Under the pieces are notes generated by a model, which searched no databases, was not told where the DNA came from, and saw only the letters and a list, made by a program, of their open reading frames with translations. A stretch of DNA of 64,000 bases, taken from positions 20,419 through 84,418 of the forward strand of contig NZ_AQPN01000049.1 in NCBI RefSeq assembly GCF_000403135.1, written 5' to 3'. The translations under genes and the position numbers were made by a program. The first letter of the stretch is position 1; each line of letters begins with the position of its first letter. The DNA comes from Arcticibacter svalbardensis MN12-7. Its GTDB lineage: Bacteria; Bacteroidota; Bacteroidia; Sphingobacteriales; Sphingobacteriaceae. Of this stretch, positions 1-8,297 are shown one piece after another.

Positions 1-960
1 GTATATGAACTGTTAAAAAACAGCAAGCAAAAGCTTTATTATTCCTCGGGAAACTATTCCGGCAATTTCTATGGAATGGGCTGGCCTTATGGTGACTTCG
101 ACGCTTATTATCAAGCAGAAATTGGCGCTTTACCCATTGAAGACAATGTAGCCGTCCTTTCTGCAGATGCAAAGGGAAAACTTCAAATCTCACCTTCTTT
201 TTTAAAAATCTATTTAAAAGCCGACAGTTCCTTTCATCCCAAGTCATTTACAGTAGAAAGAGATTTGACGAATAACACCTTCCGGTATCCTTTAGGAAAT
301 GTGCCACCAGATTATAAGCAGGAAATTCCATGGAAAACAAGTGATGAACTCACACTTGCCCTATTGCAGGATACTTTAAAAAAACCATTGGAACTGATTA
401 GTGTAAATATGCCTGAAACGGCTAGCACACTATACAGCAGCTTGTCTGATTCTGTATATAAAAGAATGTTGTGGCCAAGTGATAATTTTATAGCGGAACA
501 ACTGTTACTGGTATGCTCTTCTACCCTGCCAGGACCATTAAGTACCGGCAAAGTAATTGAATACAGCAAGAAAAACTTTTTGAACGACCTCCCACAGGAA
601 CCGCAATGGGCAGATGGCTCCGGACTCTCCCGGCATGATCTATTTACGCCCTTCACGATGGTTGCTCTTTTACAAAAGATCTGGAATAAGGTAGGCGATG
701 AAAACAGGCTCCTGGGCATGCTTCCCGCAGGAGGAGTTTCGGGAACGCTTAAGTCCGCTTACAAAACAGATAACGGCAAAGCTTTTGTATGGGCAAAAAC
801 CGGATCTTTATCTAATAATCATAATCAAAGCGGCTACCTGGTGACACGAAAAGGAAAAAAATTCATTTTCTCCTATATGAATAACAACTTTACAAGACCA
901 ACCGCAGAGATCAGGGCAGAAATGGTTCGAATTATGACTGAGATCCATAACCAATTTTAA
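1..960 (+). CDS. dacB: D-alanyl-D-alanine carboxypeptidase / PBP4-type peptidase S13 (5' truncated by window edge)
   Basis: The frame is open from base 1, so the start and the N-terminal SxxK motif lie outside the window; 319 residues are visible. Two penicillin-binding protein motifs remain: SDN (SxN) at visible residues 160-162, followed by FIAEQLL, and KTG near 266-268 in WAKTGSLSNN. The spacing and the ADGSGLSRHD segment between them fit family S13 (DacB/PBP4). Such enzymes act in the periplasm, removing the terminal D-Ala of peptidoglycan or cutting cross-links. A CLC transporter starts 33 bases after the stop on the same strand and may be co-transcribed. The family is fairly secure; the exact carboxypeptidase or endopeptidase role is inferred. 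Confidence 0.88.
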   Translation, partial: VYELLKNSKQKLYYSSGNYSGNFYGMGWPYGDFDAYYQAEIGALPIEDNVAVLSADAKGKLQISPSFLKIYLKADSSFHPKSFTVERDLTNNTFRYPLGNVPPDYKQEIPWKTSDELTLALLQDTLKKPLELISVNMPETASTLYSSLSDSVYKRMLWPSDNFIAEQLLLVCSSTLPGPLSTGKVIEYSKKNFLNDLPQEPQWADGSGLSRHDLFTPFTMVALLQKIWNKVGDENRLLGMLPAGGVSGTLKSAYKTDNGKAFVWAKTGSLSNNHNQSGYLVTRKGKKFIFSYMNNNFTRPTAEIRAEMVRIMTEIHNQF

Positions 961-993
961 ACAAATACAGGCATCTTACAGAGCCGTTCAAGC

Positions 994-2403
994 ATGACTA
1001 CTATTACATCAATATCATTAAAGGAGCACTTTGCTATCTTAAAACATCTGGTTAGATGGACCCTGTTTGTGGTACCCATTGCCCTGATTATAGGAAGCAT
1101 AGTCGCTTTATTTCTTTGGTTACTTACTACTGCCATTCATTTTCGATTTGAACATAAATGGATCCTCTTTTTGCTCCCTTTAGCAGGTCTGCTGATTCAC
1201 TTTATCTATCAGTATTTTGGAAAATCTTCAGAAAAGGGAAATAACCTGATTATGGAAGAGATCCATCAGGAAGGTGCTGGAGTTCCTATAAGAATGACGC
1301 CTATCATCCTGATTACAACTGTCGTTACCCATTTATTTGGTGGATCAGCAGGAAGAGAAGGAACGGCAGTTCAGATAGGGGGAAGTATTGCAGCTCTATT
1401 TGGACGATGGTTTAAACTAAAAGGAATGGATATGCGCATGATCCTGACCGCTGGTGTAGCCGCTGGTTTTGGAGCTGTATTTGGTACCCCGGTAACCGGA
1501 GCTATTTTTGCCATGGAGGTATTAACTATTGGCAGGATTCAGTACGATGCGTTGATTCCTGCTCTCATTGGTGCGGTTGTAGGGGATATGACGGTTGGTG
1601 CATGGCACGTTTCACATATGCACTATTATATCGGCGCCTTGCCTGACAGCCCTTATCTTCTTTCCAATATCATAAGGCCGGATCTCTTATTGATGGGAAA
1701 AGTTATTATTGCTTCTGCGGTATTCGGACTGGCAAGCTTTCTCTTCGCAGGGATGGTGAATGAAATCAAAACGATCTGTTTGAACGTATTCAAATTTAAA
1801 TGGATGATCCCTGTATTTGGAGGTCTGGTTATTATCGGATTAACCATATTGATGGGGAAACCGGATTATCTGAGTCTTGGTGTCGATGCCGAATATCCAG
1901 GTTCCATTACCCTAAGTTCTGCATTTCAGGCAGGTGGATCAGACACATGGAGCTGGTTATGGAAGACAATATACACCAGTATAACATTGGGTACAGGTTT
2001 TAAAGGTGGAGAAGTAACCCCACTGTTTTACATTGGCGCAACGTTAGGCAATACACTATCTGGTATACTTCATGCACCTGTGAGTCTTTTTGCAGCTCTG
2101 GGCTTTATTGCTGTATTTGCAGGGGCAACCAATACGCCATTAGCCTGCACATTTATGGGCGTAGAATTATTTGGTGGTCAGCATGCTTTATTGTTCGCCA
2201 TAGCCTGTTTTACAGCGTACATTTTTAGTGGACATTCCGGCATCTATAGTTCACAGCGCATTGCTGTTCCTAAAGTTTTTGGTGATTATTTCAGCAATGA
2301 GCTCTCTCTAACGGAAGCGACGAAACGAAGGGGTTATATGTATCGAAAATTAGCGAAGTACCACTTATTTAGGAAAAAGAATAAGGATGGAAACAACGAT
2401 TAA
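994..2403 (+). CDS. CLC-family antiporter with fluoride-clade (CLC-F) motifs
   Basis: A 469-residue protein with about ten hydrophobic segments and the CLC fold signatures. The first selectivity motif, GSGIP in chloride-type CLCs, is here GNNLI (residues 82-86). The gating-glutamate motif GREGP is GREGT (120-124). The later motif is GFKGGEVTPLF (335-345), and a Phe-containing stretch CTFMGVELFGG follows near 385-395. GNNLI plus GREGT are known as marks of CLC-F fluoride/proton antiporters, which expel fluoride from the cytoplasm. I therefore infer fluoride export rather than chloride transport. It follows dacB by 33 bases, which leaves no room for a fluoride riboswitch. Its stop overlaps the convergent EamA gene by 4 bases. 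Confidence 0.88.
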   Translation: MTTITSISLKEHFAILKHLVRWTLFVVPIALIIGSIVALFLWLLTTAIHFRFEHKWILFLLPLAGLLIHFIYQYFGKSSEKGNNLIMEEIHQEGAGVPIRMTPIILITTVVTHLFGGSAGREGTAVQIGGSIAALFGRWFKLKGMDMRMILTAGVAAGFGAVFGTPVTGAIFAMEVLTIGRIQYDALIPALIGAVVGDMTVGAWHVSHMHYYIGALPDSPYLLSNIIRPDLLLMGKVIIASAVFGLASFLFAGMVNEIKTICLNVFKFKWMIPVFGGLVIIGLTILMGKPDYLSLGVDAEYPGSITLSSAFQAGGSDTWSWLWKTIYTSITLGTGFKGGEVTPLFYIGATLGNTLSGILHAPVSLFAALGFIAVFAGATNTPLACTFMGVELFGGQHALLFAIACFTAYIFSGHSGIYSSQRIAVPKVFGDYFSNELSLTEATKRRGYMYRKLAKYHLFRKKNKDGNND

Positions 2404-2819
2404 AAAATAAGCACTAATGTTCCAGCGATTATAAGGATTGCACCTACCGCCATTTTTATCGTAAGGGCCTCTTTTAAGATGACCACAGATAATACGATGG
2501 TTAAGGCAACACTTAACTTATCTACCGGTGCTACTTGCGATACCTTACCTATTTGCAATGCTTTGAAATAAAAGATCCAGGAAAGTCCTGTTGCTACGCC
2601 TGACAAGATCAGGAACAATACATTCGTTTTTGATAAGTCAGCTATTCCTTTTAGTTCTCCCCTTGATAGTGCAATACCCCAAGCCACAAAAAGAATCACT
2701 ACGGTACGAATGGCTGTAGCCAGATCTGAATTGACTCCGCTTATCCCAATCTTAGCACAGATGGCGGTAAGCGAAGCAAAAACAGCTGATAGTAAGGCAT
2801 AGATCCACCACATATTCAT
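2400..2819 (-). CDS. Small EamA/DMT-family transporter
   Basis: About 139 residues with four to five hydrophobic helices, the length of a single EamA half. Single-repeat EamA proteins usually work as dimers in the inner membrane. Recognisable stretches are AKIGISGVNSDLATAIRT near the N-terminus and GVATGLSWIFYFKALQIG, followed by APVDKLSVALTIVLS, typical of this small DMT group. The open frame extends to a TTG at 2834, but the ATG at 2819 (MNMWWIYALL) or 2813 fits the family start better. The gene is convergent with the CLC gene, with stops overlapping by 4 bases. The substrate is unknown. Confidence 0.82.
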   Translation of the reverse strand: MNMWWIYALLSAVFASLTAICAKIGISGVNSDLATAIRTVVILFVAWGIALSRGELKGIADLSKTNVLFLILSGVATGLSWIFYFKALQIGKVSQVAPVDKLSVALTIVLSVVILKEALTIKMAVGAILIIAGTLVLIF

Positions 2820-2903
2820 TTCATTGAATATCAAATTTAGGCTAATTCAATGAAGTTTTTAGTTTGTAAATCCAGTATTTTAAATGAGGCCTAATTTCTA
2901 AAT

Positions 2904-3404
2904 TTATTTTTTAGCAGTAGCTGGATTAGAAGCAGGATACTGGTTATGCAATTCTTCCAATTTCGTTTTTAATTTTGATTGAAAAGCAGGCATGTCATTC
3001 GCCATAAATGAAGTCATAAACTCTTTTTGGATTGCAGGTGTCATTTCAAGCATCTTTTTCCCTGCTGGTGTAGCATAAAAATCAATATAATATTGTATTT
3101 CTTCATTTGTAAAATATTTGGAATATAAAGTCACCATGTCTTCATTCATTATTTTTTTCATCATTACCTTCCCCTCTTGAGTAACATAGTTCATATATTC
3201 AGTAAATGCCTTGTTATCTGCTTTATTTTTCAAACTGCCACCTTGTTGTCCCATTATTGCCATCATGTTGTCCATCATGCCACTCATCATTTTATCAGAT
3301 TTCATAATCTGAAAAAGCTCAACAACTTTCTCATTGCTTGCTTGTGCAAAGGAGCTGAAAGATAGACCGCTTAGCAGAAGAGCCAGCAAAATATTTTTTT
3401 TCAT
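2904..3404 (-). CDS. DUF2059 domain protein, exported
   Basis: A 166-residue protein from the chosen start MKKNILLALLLSG. The open frame runs 13 codons further to 3443, but the internal ATG places a normal Sec signal peptide (cut near SSFAQA) at the N-terminus. The mature part contains a Met-rich stretch (MMSGMMDNMMAIMG) and the DUF2059 signature YIDFYATPAGKKMLE with following TPAIQKEF. DUF2059 proteins are small periplasmic or envelope proteins of unknown function. It is monocistronic here. Sequence features and family agree; no function is proposed. Confidence 0.82.
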   Translation of the reverse strand: MKKNILLALLLSGLSFSSFAQASNEKVVELFQIMKSDKMMSGMMDNMMAIMGQQGGSLKNKADNKAFTEYMNYVTQEGKVMMKKIMNEDMVTLYSKYFTNEEIQYYIDFYATPAGKKMLEMTPAIQKEFMTSFMANDMPAFQSKLKTKLEELHNQYPASNPATAKK

Positions 3405-3707
3405 AATTCGGTTATTTTTCTCGAAAGGTAATATTATTTCCATCGATAACAGATAATAAAAAAGATATTTTTAGACTGTGTTGAGCAATTACAATAAAAG
3501 CAGAAAATGGCTAAAAATTTGTTCATAAACCAAATCAGGATCTTAAAGATGAACTGCGATAACAGACCTTTCCATAATCCCGGTACTTTGAGTCTGCTGT
3601 AACATACTCTTTCATTACCAAAATCGGGAGTGTTAAGTAGACATTCATACTTTGCGCTTTCAGAAATGGAAAAACTAAAATGGCCTGTTACAATAAACCA
3701 AGCCTCC
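3405..3707. other. Intergenic stretch, nothing recognised
   Basis: About 300 AT-rich bases between the start of the DUF2059 gene and the stop of the next leftward gene. I see no convincing open frame, hairpin terminator or repeat. It should contain the promoter of the DUF2059 gene, but no clear TAnnTTTG box was identified. Confidence 0.4.
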
Positions 3708-4673
3708 TCAACCTTTTTTGAACGACACCCGCTTTCCTGGTGAAATATCCGAAATCACCGGTTTTAATTTTATCGTTTTGGGATTCAACTTAGCCAGTTT
3801 AACGAACCAGGAATCCAATCCCAGCATCAGGACATTCCCTTTGTAAAACATCTCTTTGATCTTCTCTTCTCTACCTGGGTAGTGAGAAGGTTGCATCTCA
3901 ACTTCTTTCAATGGATAATCAGAGGGGTTTTCAGATTGAAATGTACCGATGATCGCGCAGGGACTGAATGCTGCGCTGTTTAGCAAAATGCTTTCATTGG
4001 TTTGGCTCATAAATGAGTAAAACATCAGCGACATACTCACTAGTGCCAAACAGTCTTTTGGAACTGCTTCATTAAAAGTAATAACTTGTTCTTCGATAGT
4101 TTGATACCCCTCTAAGTCCACATCCCGAAAACCCAGGTTTTCATAATATTCTTCCCTGAAGTTAAAAGCAACCAACATCAATCTTATGCGATGTTTCATG
4201 TAGGCTCCGCTTACCGCTATAGGCCTTTTAATCCCCTTTTCAGTGTCTAAGGAGCCCAAAGTAACACTAACCAAACCTTCTGCGTTTTTACTTACCGAGT
4301 GGCTCATCTGCAGAACTTCATGCAGTTTACTGTTCGCATTAAAGTTTAATCCCTGTAAAAAAGATAGGTCTCCGTCATGCAAATCCCTTTTTCCCTTCTC
4401 TCCTGTCACATTATTTAAGATCGACCGGTACACTAGTTGTGTACTTCTGTAAGCTGCTGTCCCATCTTTAAAAAAATAAGCCGGTTCAAATGCAGTTCTT
4501 ATAACGGCTGCCGAAGAACTTGAAAGTCCAAACTCAATAGCGCTCCTTTTAGTTTTTTCGGTTTGCTTAAATCCTTTTGCCTTGCCCTGTATAATGTTCT
4601 TCCCCCGGTACTCCCGGTAGATCACAGAACCAGCAGTTCCATGTACCATTCCCTTATTGTCTATTGTAGCCAT
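3708..4673 (-). CDS. Hypothetical protein, Bacteroidota-type, unknown function
   Basis: A 321-residue protein without signal peptide or membrane segments. The N-terminus is glycine- and basic-rich (MATIDNKGMVHGTAGSVIY, then YRGKNIIQGKAKG), reminiscent of the start of DUF6266-like proteins that are common in Sphingobacteriaceae. That resemblance is weak and from memory only. The rest mixes beta-prone and helical stretches and ends in a basic tail (GKRVSFKKG). It stands alone, flanked by long non-coding stretches, and is a good coding frame with an ATG start. No function can be assigned. A structural or nucleic-acid-binding role would be speculation. Confidence 0.7.
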   Translation of the reverse strand: MATIDNKGMVHGTAGSVIYREYRGKNIIQGKAKGFKQTEKTKRSAIEFGLSSSSAAVIRTAFEPAYFFKDGTAAYRSTQLVYRSILNNVTGEKGKRDLHDGDLSFLQGLNFNANSKLHEVLQMSHSVSKNAEGLVSVTLGSLDTEKGIKRPIAVSGAYMKHRIRLMLVAFNFREEYYENLGFRDVDLEGYQTIEEQVITFNEAVPKDCLALVSMSLMFYSFMSQTNESILLNSAAFSPCAIIGTFQSENPSDYPLKEVEMQPSHYPGREEKIKEMFYKGNVLMLGLDSWFVKLAKLNPKTIKLKPVISDISPGKRVSFKKG

Positions 4674-5193
4674 ATCTTTAAAATTTATATGGTCAAAGGA
4701 CTTATTTAAAAATTTTAAAGACGAAAGAAAGGCAGAATCTTCCTAAATCTTCTCATATACGGCACATTCTTCCAAAATACGCTATCATTTTATCATAAAG
4801 GTCTTTACGGTTGAATTTAAAAGATATATGATTTTAACTCATAGCAAAAACAAAAGCATAAGAATCACGTGTAAGTCCAACTTGAACTATCCAATACCGG
4901 ACTCATTCTAGATCCTTATTGCATTTTTATTAGATTACTCTACTATCAGGGTTATATGAATAGTAACGTATTGTGCGATTAAGAAACAAAGATATAAATG
5001 GACAAAAAGATCCGCATGACACTTCACATCAGTACCTAATATCAAAAACTAGAAACCCATTAACAGGCTTAAATAAATCCTCAATTATTATCGTAAAATC
5101 CGTATTTAGAGGACAAAAACTTAATGCGTCTGGCAATTTCTTAACAGTCCTTAATTCGCAATTCATAGCCTCATTCAATAAATTCGAATAAAT
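4674..5193. other. Long intergenic region upstream of the fabF-like gene
   Basis: About 520 AT-rich bases. It should hold the promoter of the leftward 321-residue gene at its left end and leads into the fabF operator/promoter at its right end. A rightward open frame of 72 codons (4973-5191) has no family resemblance and no ribosome-binding context, so it is not called. No repeat or RNA gene was recognised. Confidence 0.4.
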
Positions 5194-5207
5194 ATACCAT
5201 TTGGTAT
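5194..5207. promoter_or_regulatory. Probable TetR operator upstream of fabF-like gene
   Basis: The 14-mer ATACCATTTGGTAT is palindromic except at its two central bases. Apart from one of those central bases it is identical to the perfect palindrome ATACCAATTGGTAT just upstream of the nearby tetR gene (7154-7167). It lies 9 bases before a TAnnTTTG box, where a bound repressor would block transcription of the fabF-like gene. The shared sequence is seen; TetR binding is inferred. Confidence 0.75.
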
Positions 5208-5215
5208 TTTATTCC

Positions 5216-5223
5216 TATCTTTG
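5216..5223 (+). promoter_or_regulatory. -7 promoter box (TAnnTTTG) of fabF-like gene
   Basis: TATCTTTG matches the Bacteroidota -7 consensus TAnnTTTG and lies 32 bases before the fabF-like start codon. The expected -33 region falls on or just before the TetR-like palindrome, consistent with repression. No strong -33 TTTG at ideal spacing is evident. Confidence 0.55.
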
Positions 5224-5255
5224 CCTAATATTGAATTTAATTAATTAAGATATAC

Positions 5256-6500
5256 ATGTTAAATAGAGTTGTGATAACTGGCCTTGGCGCCCTAACACCT
5301 TTAGGAAATAATATTGCTACTTTTTGGGAGAACATTATCGCTGGAAAAAGTGGTGCGGCAAGGATTACACGTTTTGACCCCTCTCTGTTCAGAACACAAT
5401 TTGCATGTGAACTTAAGGATTTTAATGCAGCAGATTTCCTTGACAGGACAGAAATAAAGCGGACTGATCCTTTTACACAGTATGCCCTCGTTGCATCAGA
5501 TGAGGCCATAAAAGATTCAGGTTTTGACCTGAATAAAATGGACCCTTTTGATGTTGGCGTAATTTGGGGAACAGGACAAGGAGGAATGGAAACATTTGAA
5601 GAGCAAGTTGAAGCCTATGCTTTAGGCGACGGACATCCCCGTTTTAGTCCATTTTTTGTTCCTAAACTAATTGCTAATATGTCATCCGGTATGATTTCCA
5701 TCCGCAACGGTTATATGGGCATTAATTATACTACCGTATCCGCTTGTGCTACATCGAATACGGCTATAATGGATGCTTATAACTATATCAGGTTGGGAAA
5801 AGCAAAAATCATTATAACCGGTGGATCAGAAGCACCCATTACTGCGGCGTCTGTAGGTGGTTTTAGTTCTATGAAAGCGATGTCTACCCAAAATGATGCC
5901 CCTGAGCAAGCATCCAGACCATTTGATGTAGACCGCGATGGTTTCGTAATGGCTGAAGGTGCAGGCGCATTAGTTCTGGAAGATTATGAACATGCTATCA
6001 GTAGAGGAGCTCATATTTATGGCGAATTAACCGGGGCTGCCATGACTTCAGATGCCTATCACATGACTTCTACTCACCCCGAAGGTATTGGTGCAGCTAA
6101 GGCTATGCAACTAGCCCTACAGGAAGCAGGGATCTCTATTAACGAAGTCGATTACCTGAATATGCACGCAACTTCTACTCATGTAGGTGATATCTCTGAA
6201 ATCAAAGCATTGCTTTCTTTAACGGGAAATAATAAGACAAACATGATGATCAGTGCGACAAAATCGATGACGGGACATTTACTTGGTGCCGCTGGAGCTA
6301 TTGAAGCCATCATCTGCCTGCTCTCTATTCGGGACCAGGTCATTCCTCCAACAATCAATACAGAGAACCTTGATCCTATTATCCCCGAGAGCCTGAACAT
6401 TGTATTAAAAGAAACAATAGACCACAAAGTAAAGGTGGCCATGAGTAATACCTTCGGTTTTGGAGGACATAACGGGATTGTCTTATTTCAATCCCTGTAA
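5256..6500 (+). CDS. fabF: Beta-ketoacyl-ACP synthase II (FabF-like)
   Basis: A 414-residue thiolase-fold condensing enzyme. It carries the KAS Cys-His-His triad: nucleophile C164 in SACATSN, H304 in NMHATSTHVGD and H341 in MTGHLLGAAGA. The N-terminus (RVVITGLGALTPLG) and length are typical of FabF, which elongates acyl-ACP with malonyl-ACP in fatty acid synthesis. There is no adjacent acpP, fabG or fabD, so this may be an accessory copy rather than the housekeeping gene. The TetR-like palindrome upstream and the convergent tetR gene point to regulated expression, perhaps in response to lipids or toxic compounds. The enzyme class is certain; the specific pathway is inferred. Confidence 0.92.
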   Translation: MLNRVVITGLGALTPLGNNIATFWENIIAGKSGAARITRFDPSLFRTQFACELKDFNAADFLDRTEIKRTDPFTQYALVASDEAIKDSGFDLNKMDPFDVGVIWGTGQGGMETFEEQVEAYALGDGHPRFSPFFVPKLIANMSSGMISIRNGYMGINYTTVSACATSNTAIMDAYNYIRLGKAKIIITGGSEAPITAASVGGFSSMKAMSTQNDAPEQASRPFDVDRDGFVMAEGAGALVLEDYEHAISRGAHIYGELTGAAMTSDAYHMTSTHPEGIGAAKAMQLALQEAGISINEVDYLNMHATSTHVGDISEIKALLSLTGNNKTNMMISATKSMTGHLLGAAGAIEAIICLLSIRDQVIPPTINTENLDPIIPESLNIVLKETIDHKVKVAMSNTFGFGGHNGIVLFQSL

Positions 6501-6507
6501 TTTTTTA

Positions 6508-6540
6508 AATAGGCACAATTCTAATGGGGTTGTGCCTATT
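6508..6540. terminator. Bidirectional terminator between fabF-like gene and tetR
   Basis: The arms AATAGGCACAA and TTGTGCCTATT form a perfect 11-bp stem with an 11-base loop, flanked by T-rich DNA on the left and A/T-rich DNA on the right. It sits between two convergent genes and reaches into the tetR stop codon. Confidence 0.85.
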
Positions 6541-7144
6541 ATTTAACCGTCAGCTGATTGATCAGCATTTCTACTGTTTTTAAAATATCATCCAGATTTT
6601 TCTGACTATCGGTCACCTTAGCTATCATAACCCCTCCTTCAATTAACGCAATAATGGAAAAGGCTATTTGAGAACTATCCATTACAGGCTTAAATTCGCC
6701 TGCAAAAATCCCTTCCTGAATTAACTTTACGATATTTTCTTTCCATTTAAGGATCGCTTCTGCGGCTCTATTTTTCAGCAAACGATTCGTGTCATCTGCT
6801 TCAATTGCAGTATTTAAAATGGGACATCCTCCTGTTGGAGATGATCTTTCCATAAAATCATGGTAAACGCTGGAATAGATGAGCAACTTTTCCCTAAAAG
6901 AGCCAGCCTGATTAATTAATTCATGAGTTGTGTAATGAATCCGTGCATAATTATAATCGAAAACGGCTAAAGCAACTTGCTCCTTATTTTCAAAGTTTCC
7001 GTAAATACTACCCTTGGTTAAACCTGTTGCTTGTGTTAAATCGGATAAAGAAGTGCCGGCATAACCCTTAGTATTGAAAATACTGGCTGTCCTTTCTATA
7101 ATAAATTTCCTGGTACGCTCTGCCTTTGATAACGTCTCATCCAT
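6539..7144 (-). CDS. TetR/AcrR-family transcriptional repressor
   Basis: A 201-residue protein with an N-terminal TetR DNA-binding domain. The helix-turn-helix lies near residues 31-51 (TSLSDLTQATGLTKGSIYGNF without a gap). The C-terminal ligand domain carries GGCPILNTAIEADD, typical of a common TetR subgroup. Proteins of this class bind palindromes and are released by small ligands. A perfect palindrome sits 10 bases before its start and a near-identical one is in the fabF-like promoter, so autoregulation plus control of fabF is the simplest reading. The divergent hydrolase at 7292 may also be controlled. The ligand is unknown. Confidence 0.92.
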   Translation of the reverse strand: MDETLSKAERTRKFIIERTASIFNTKGYAGTSLSDLTQATGLTKGSIYGNFENKEQVALAVFDYNYARIHYTTHELINQAGSFREKLLIYSSVYHDFMERSSPTGGCPILNTAIEADDTNRLLKNRAAEAILKWKENIVKLIQEGIFAGEFKPVMDSSQIAFSIIALIEGGVMIAKVTDSQKNLDDILKTVEMLINQLTVK

Positions 7145-7153
7145 GAGCCAAAT

Positions 7154-7167
7154 ATACCAATTGGTAT
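7154..7167. promoter_or_regulatory. TetR operator in tetR / hydrolase divergent region
   Basis: ATACCAATTGGTAT is a perfect 14-bp palindrome located 10 bases upstream of the tetR start codon. It lies in the 147-base space shared with the divergent alpha/beta hydrolase. The flanks resemble those of the fabF-like operator (AATAT before, TT and an ATTCC stretch after). Operator function is inferred from duplication and position. Confidence 0.8.
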
Positions 7168-7291
7168 TGTTATATTATTCCTTATATACTGAACCTGTAT
7201 GTCATTTTTTTGAATGCTTAAAAAGAGTCACCCTCTAACATTATTGATGATGATTTGTATGTACTAAGAACATAAATTATCTTATCTTATT

Positions 7292-8146
7292 ATGAAATTC
7301 ATAACTTCTAAACAGAATGATGGAACTGAGGTGAAATTATTCTATCATGACATTGGGCAAGGCAAGCCTGTAGTTTTTATCCATGGCTGGCCGGTTAACA
7401 GTATGATGTGGGAATATCAGTTAGCTGAATTACCCAAATATGGCTTACGCTGTATCGCTTATGACCGGAGAGGGTTCGGAAAATCAGATCAGCCCTTTAA
7501 TGGATATGACTATGATACGCTGACTGATGACCTTAAGGCATTACTTGATGAACTTGACCTTAATGACGTCACTTTAGTTGGATTTTCAATGGCTGGTGGT
7601 GAAGTGGTGCGTTACTGCAGTAAATATGAAAGTGCAAGGGTGTCCAAAATCGTTTTGGTTAGTTCGGTAGTACCTTATATGTTGCTAACAGAGGACAATC
7701 CTGATGGAATTCCACCTGAGATGGTACAGCAAATTACTGACGGCTTAAATCAAGACCATCCCGGATTTTTAATGGAATTTTTCAAACAGTTCTTCGGCGT
7801 CAGTTTATTAAGTCATCCAGTAAGTCAGGGAATACTTGATTCTTCATTGATGTTAGCGATGCAAGCTTTGCTAAAAGGCACTATTGACTGTGTACACAGT
7901 TTTGCTGAAACAGATTTCAGAGAAGAAATTAAGCATATCAGCACTCCAGCCTTGATTATTCATGGAGATGCAGATCAGACTGTTCCAATCAAAGTGACAA
8001 GTGATGAAACGGCTAAGTTATTACCTAATGCGCAATACATCGTATACGAAGGTGAACCTCACGGATTATACTATACTTCTAAAGATCGACTTAATAAAGA
8101 TTTAGTTCAATTTATTAACAGAATAGGCTCATTAGAAACGTTATAA
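7292..8146 (+). CDS. Alpha/beta hydrolase (non-haem haloperoxidase / esterase type)
   Basis: A 284-residue cytoplasmic hydrolase with the full catalytic set: nucleophile elbow GFSMAGG (Ser99), acid in HGDADQTVP and catalytic His in GEPHGLYY. The HGWP oxyanion motif is at residues 31-34 and the DRRGFGKSDQP stretch at 58-68. These mark the cofactor-free chloroperoxidase/esterase group, whose physiological substrates are usually unknown. It is divergent from tetR and shares the short space containing the TetR palindrome, so it may be part of the same regulon. A strong hairpin follows the stop. Confidence 0.9.
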   Translation: MKFITSKQNDGTEVKLFYHDIGQGKPVVFIHGWPVNSMMWEYQLAELPKYGLRCIAYDRRGFGKSDQPFNGYDYDTLTDDLKALLDELDLNDVTLVGFSMAGGEVVRYCSKYESARVSKIVLVSSVVPYMLLTEDNPDGIPPEMVQQITDGLNQDHPGFLMEFFKQFFGVSLLSHPVSQGILDSSLMLAMQALLKGTIDCVHSFAETDFREEIKHISTPALIIHGDADQTVPIKVTSDETAKLLPNAQYIVYEGEPHGLYYTSKDRLNKDLVQFINRIGSLETL

Positions 8147-8159
8147 TACGGTAAATAGT

Positions 8160-8206
8160 AAAGATTAAAGGCCTATAAATATTTCATTAAGAAGCCTTTA
8201 ATCTTT
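8160..8206 (+). terminator. Terminator after alpha/beta hydrolase
   Basis: The arms AAAGATTAAAGGC (8160-8172) and GCCTTTAATCTTT (8194-8206) form a perfect 13-bp stem with a 21-base loop. The hairpin begins 13 bases after the hydrolase stop. Confidence 0.75.
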
Positions 8207-8220
8207 CATTTACTCCACCA

Positions 8221-8272
8221 TAACAGTATCAGCTATTAATTTTAGTGTGATCTATATGGTTTGATACTGTTA
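8221..8272. repeat. Inverted repeat between hydrolase and sulfatase remnant
   Basis: The arms TAACAGTATCA (8221-8231) and TGATACTGTTA (8262-8272) are perfect 11-bp inverses separated by 30 bases. It could be the terminator of the leftward sulfatase remnant, or a leftover recombination end. The long loop makes an efficient terminator less likely. Confidence 0.55.
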
Positions 8273-8297
8273 TCATTTTATTGCTTTATAACTTAAG

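Noticed and set aside
312..719. Leftward open frame of 135 codons inside dacB
   Set aside because: It is antisense to a frame with clear PBP motifs and has no family resemblance.
960..993. Fluoride riboswitch upstream of the CLC-F gene
   Set aside because: Only 33 bases lie between the dacB stop and the CLC start and none of the conserved riboswitch pattern is visible.
4973..5191. Rightward open frame of 72 codons before the fabF-like gene
   Set aside because: No family resemblance, no ribosome-binding context, and it ends just before the TetR palindrome; most likely chance.
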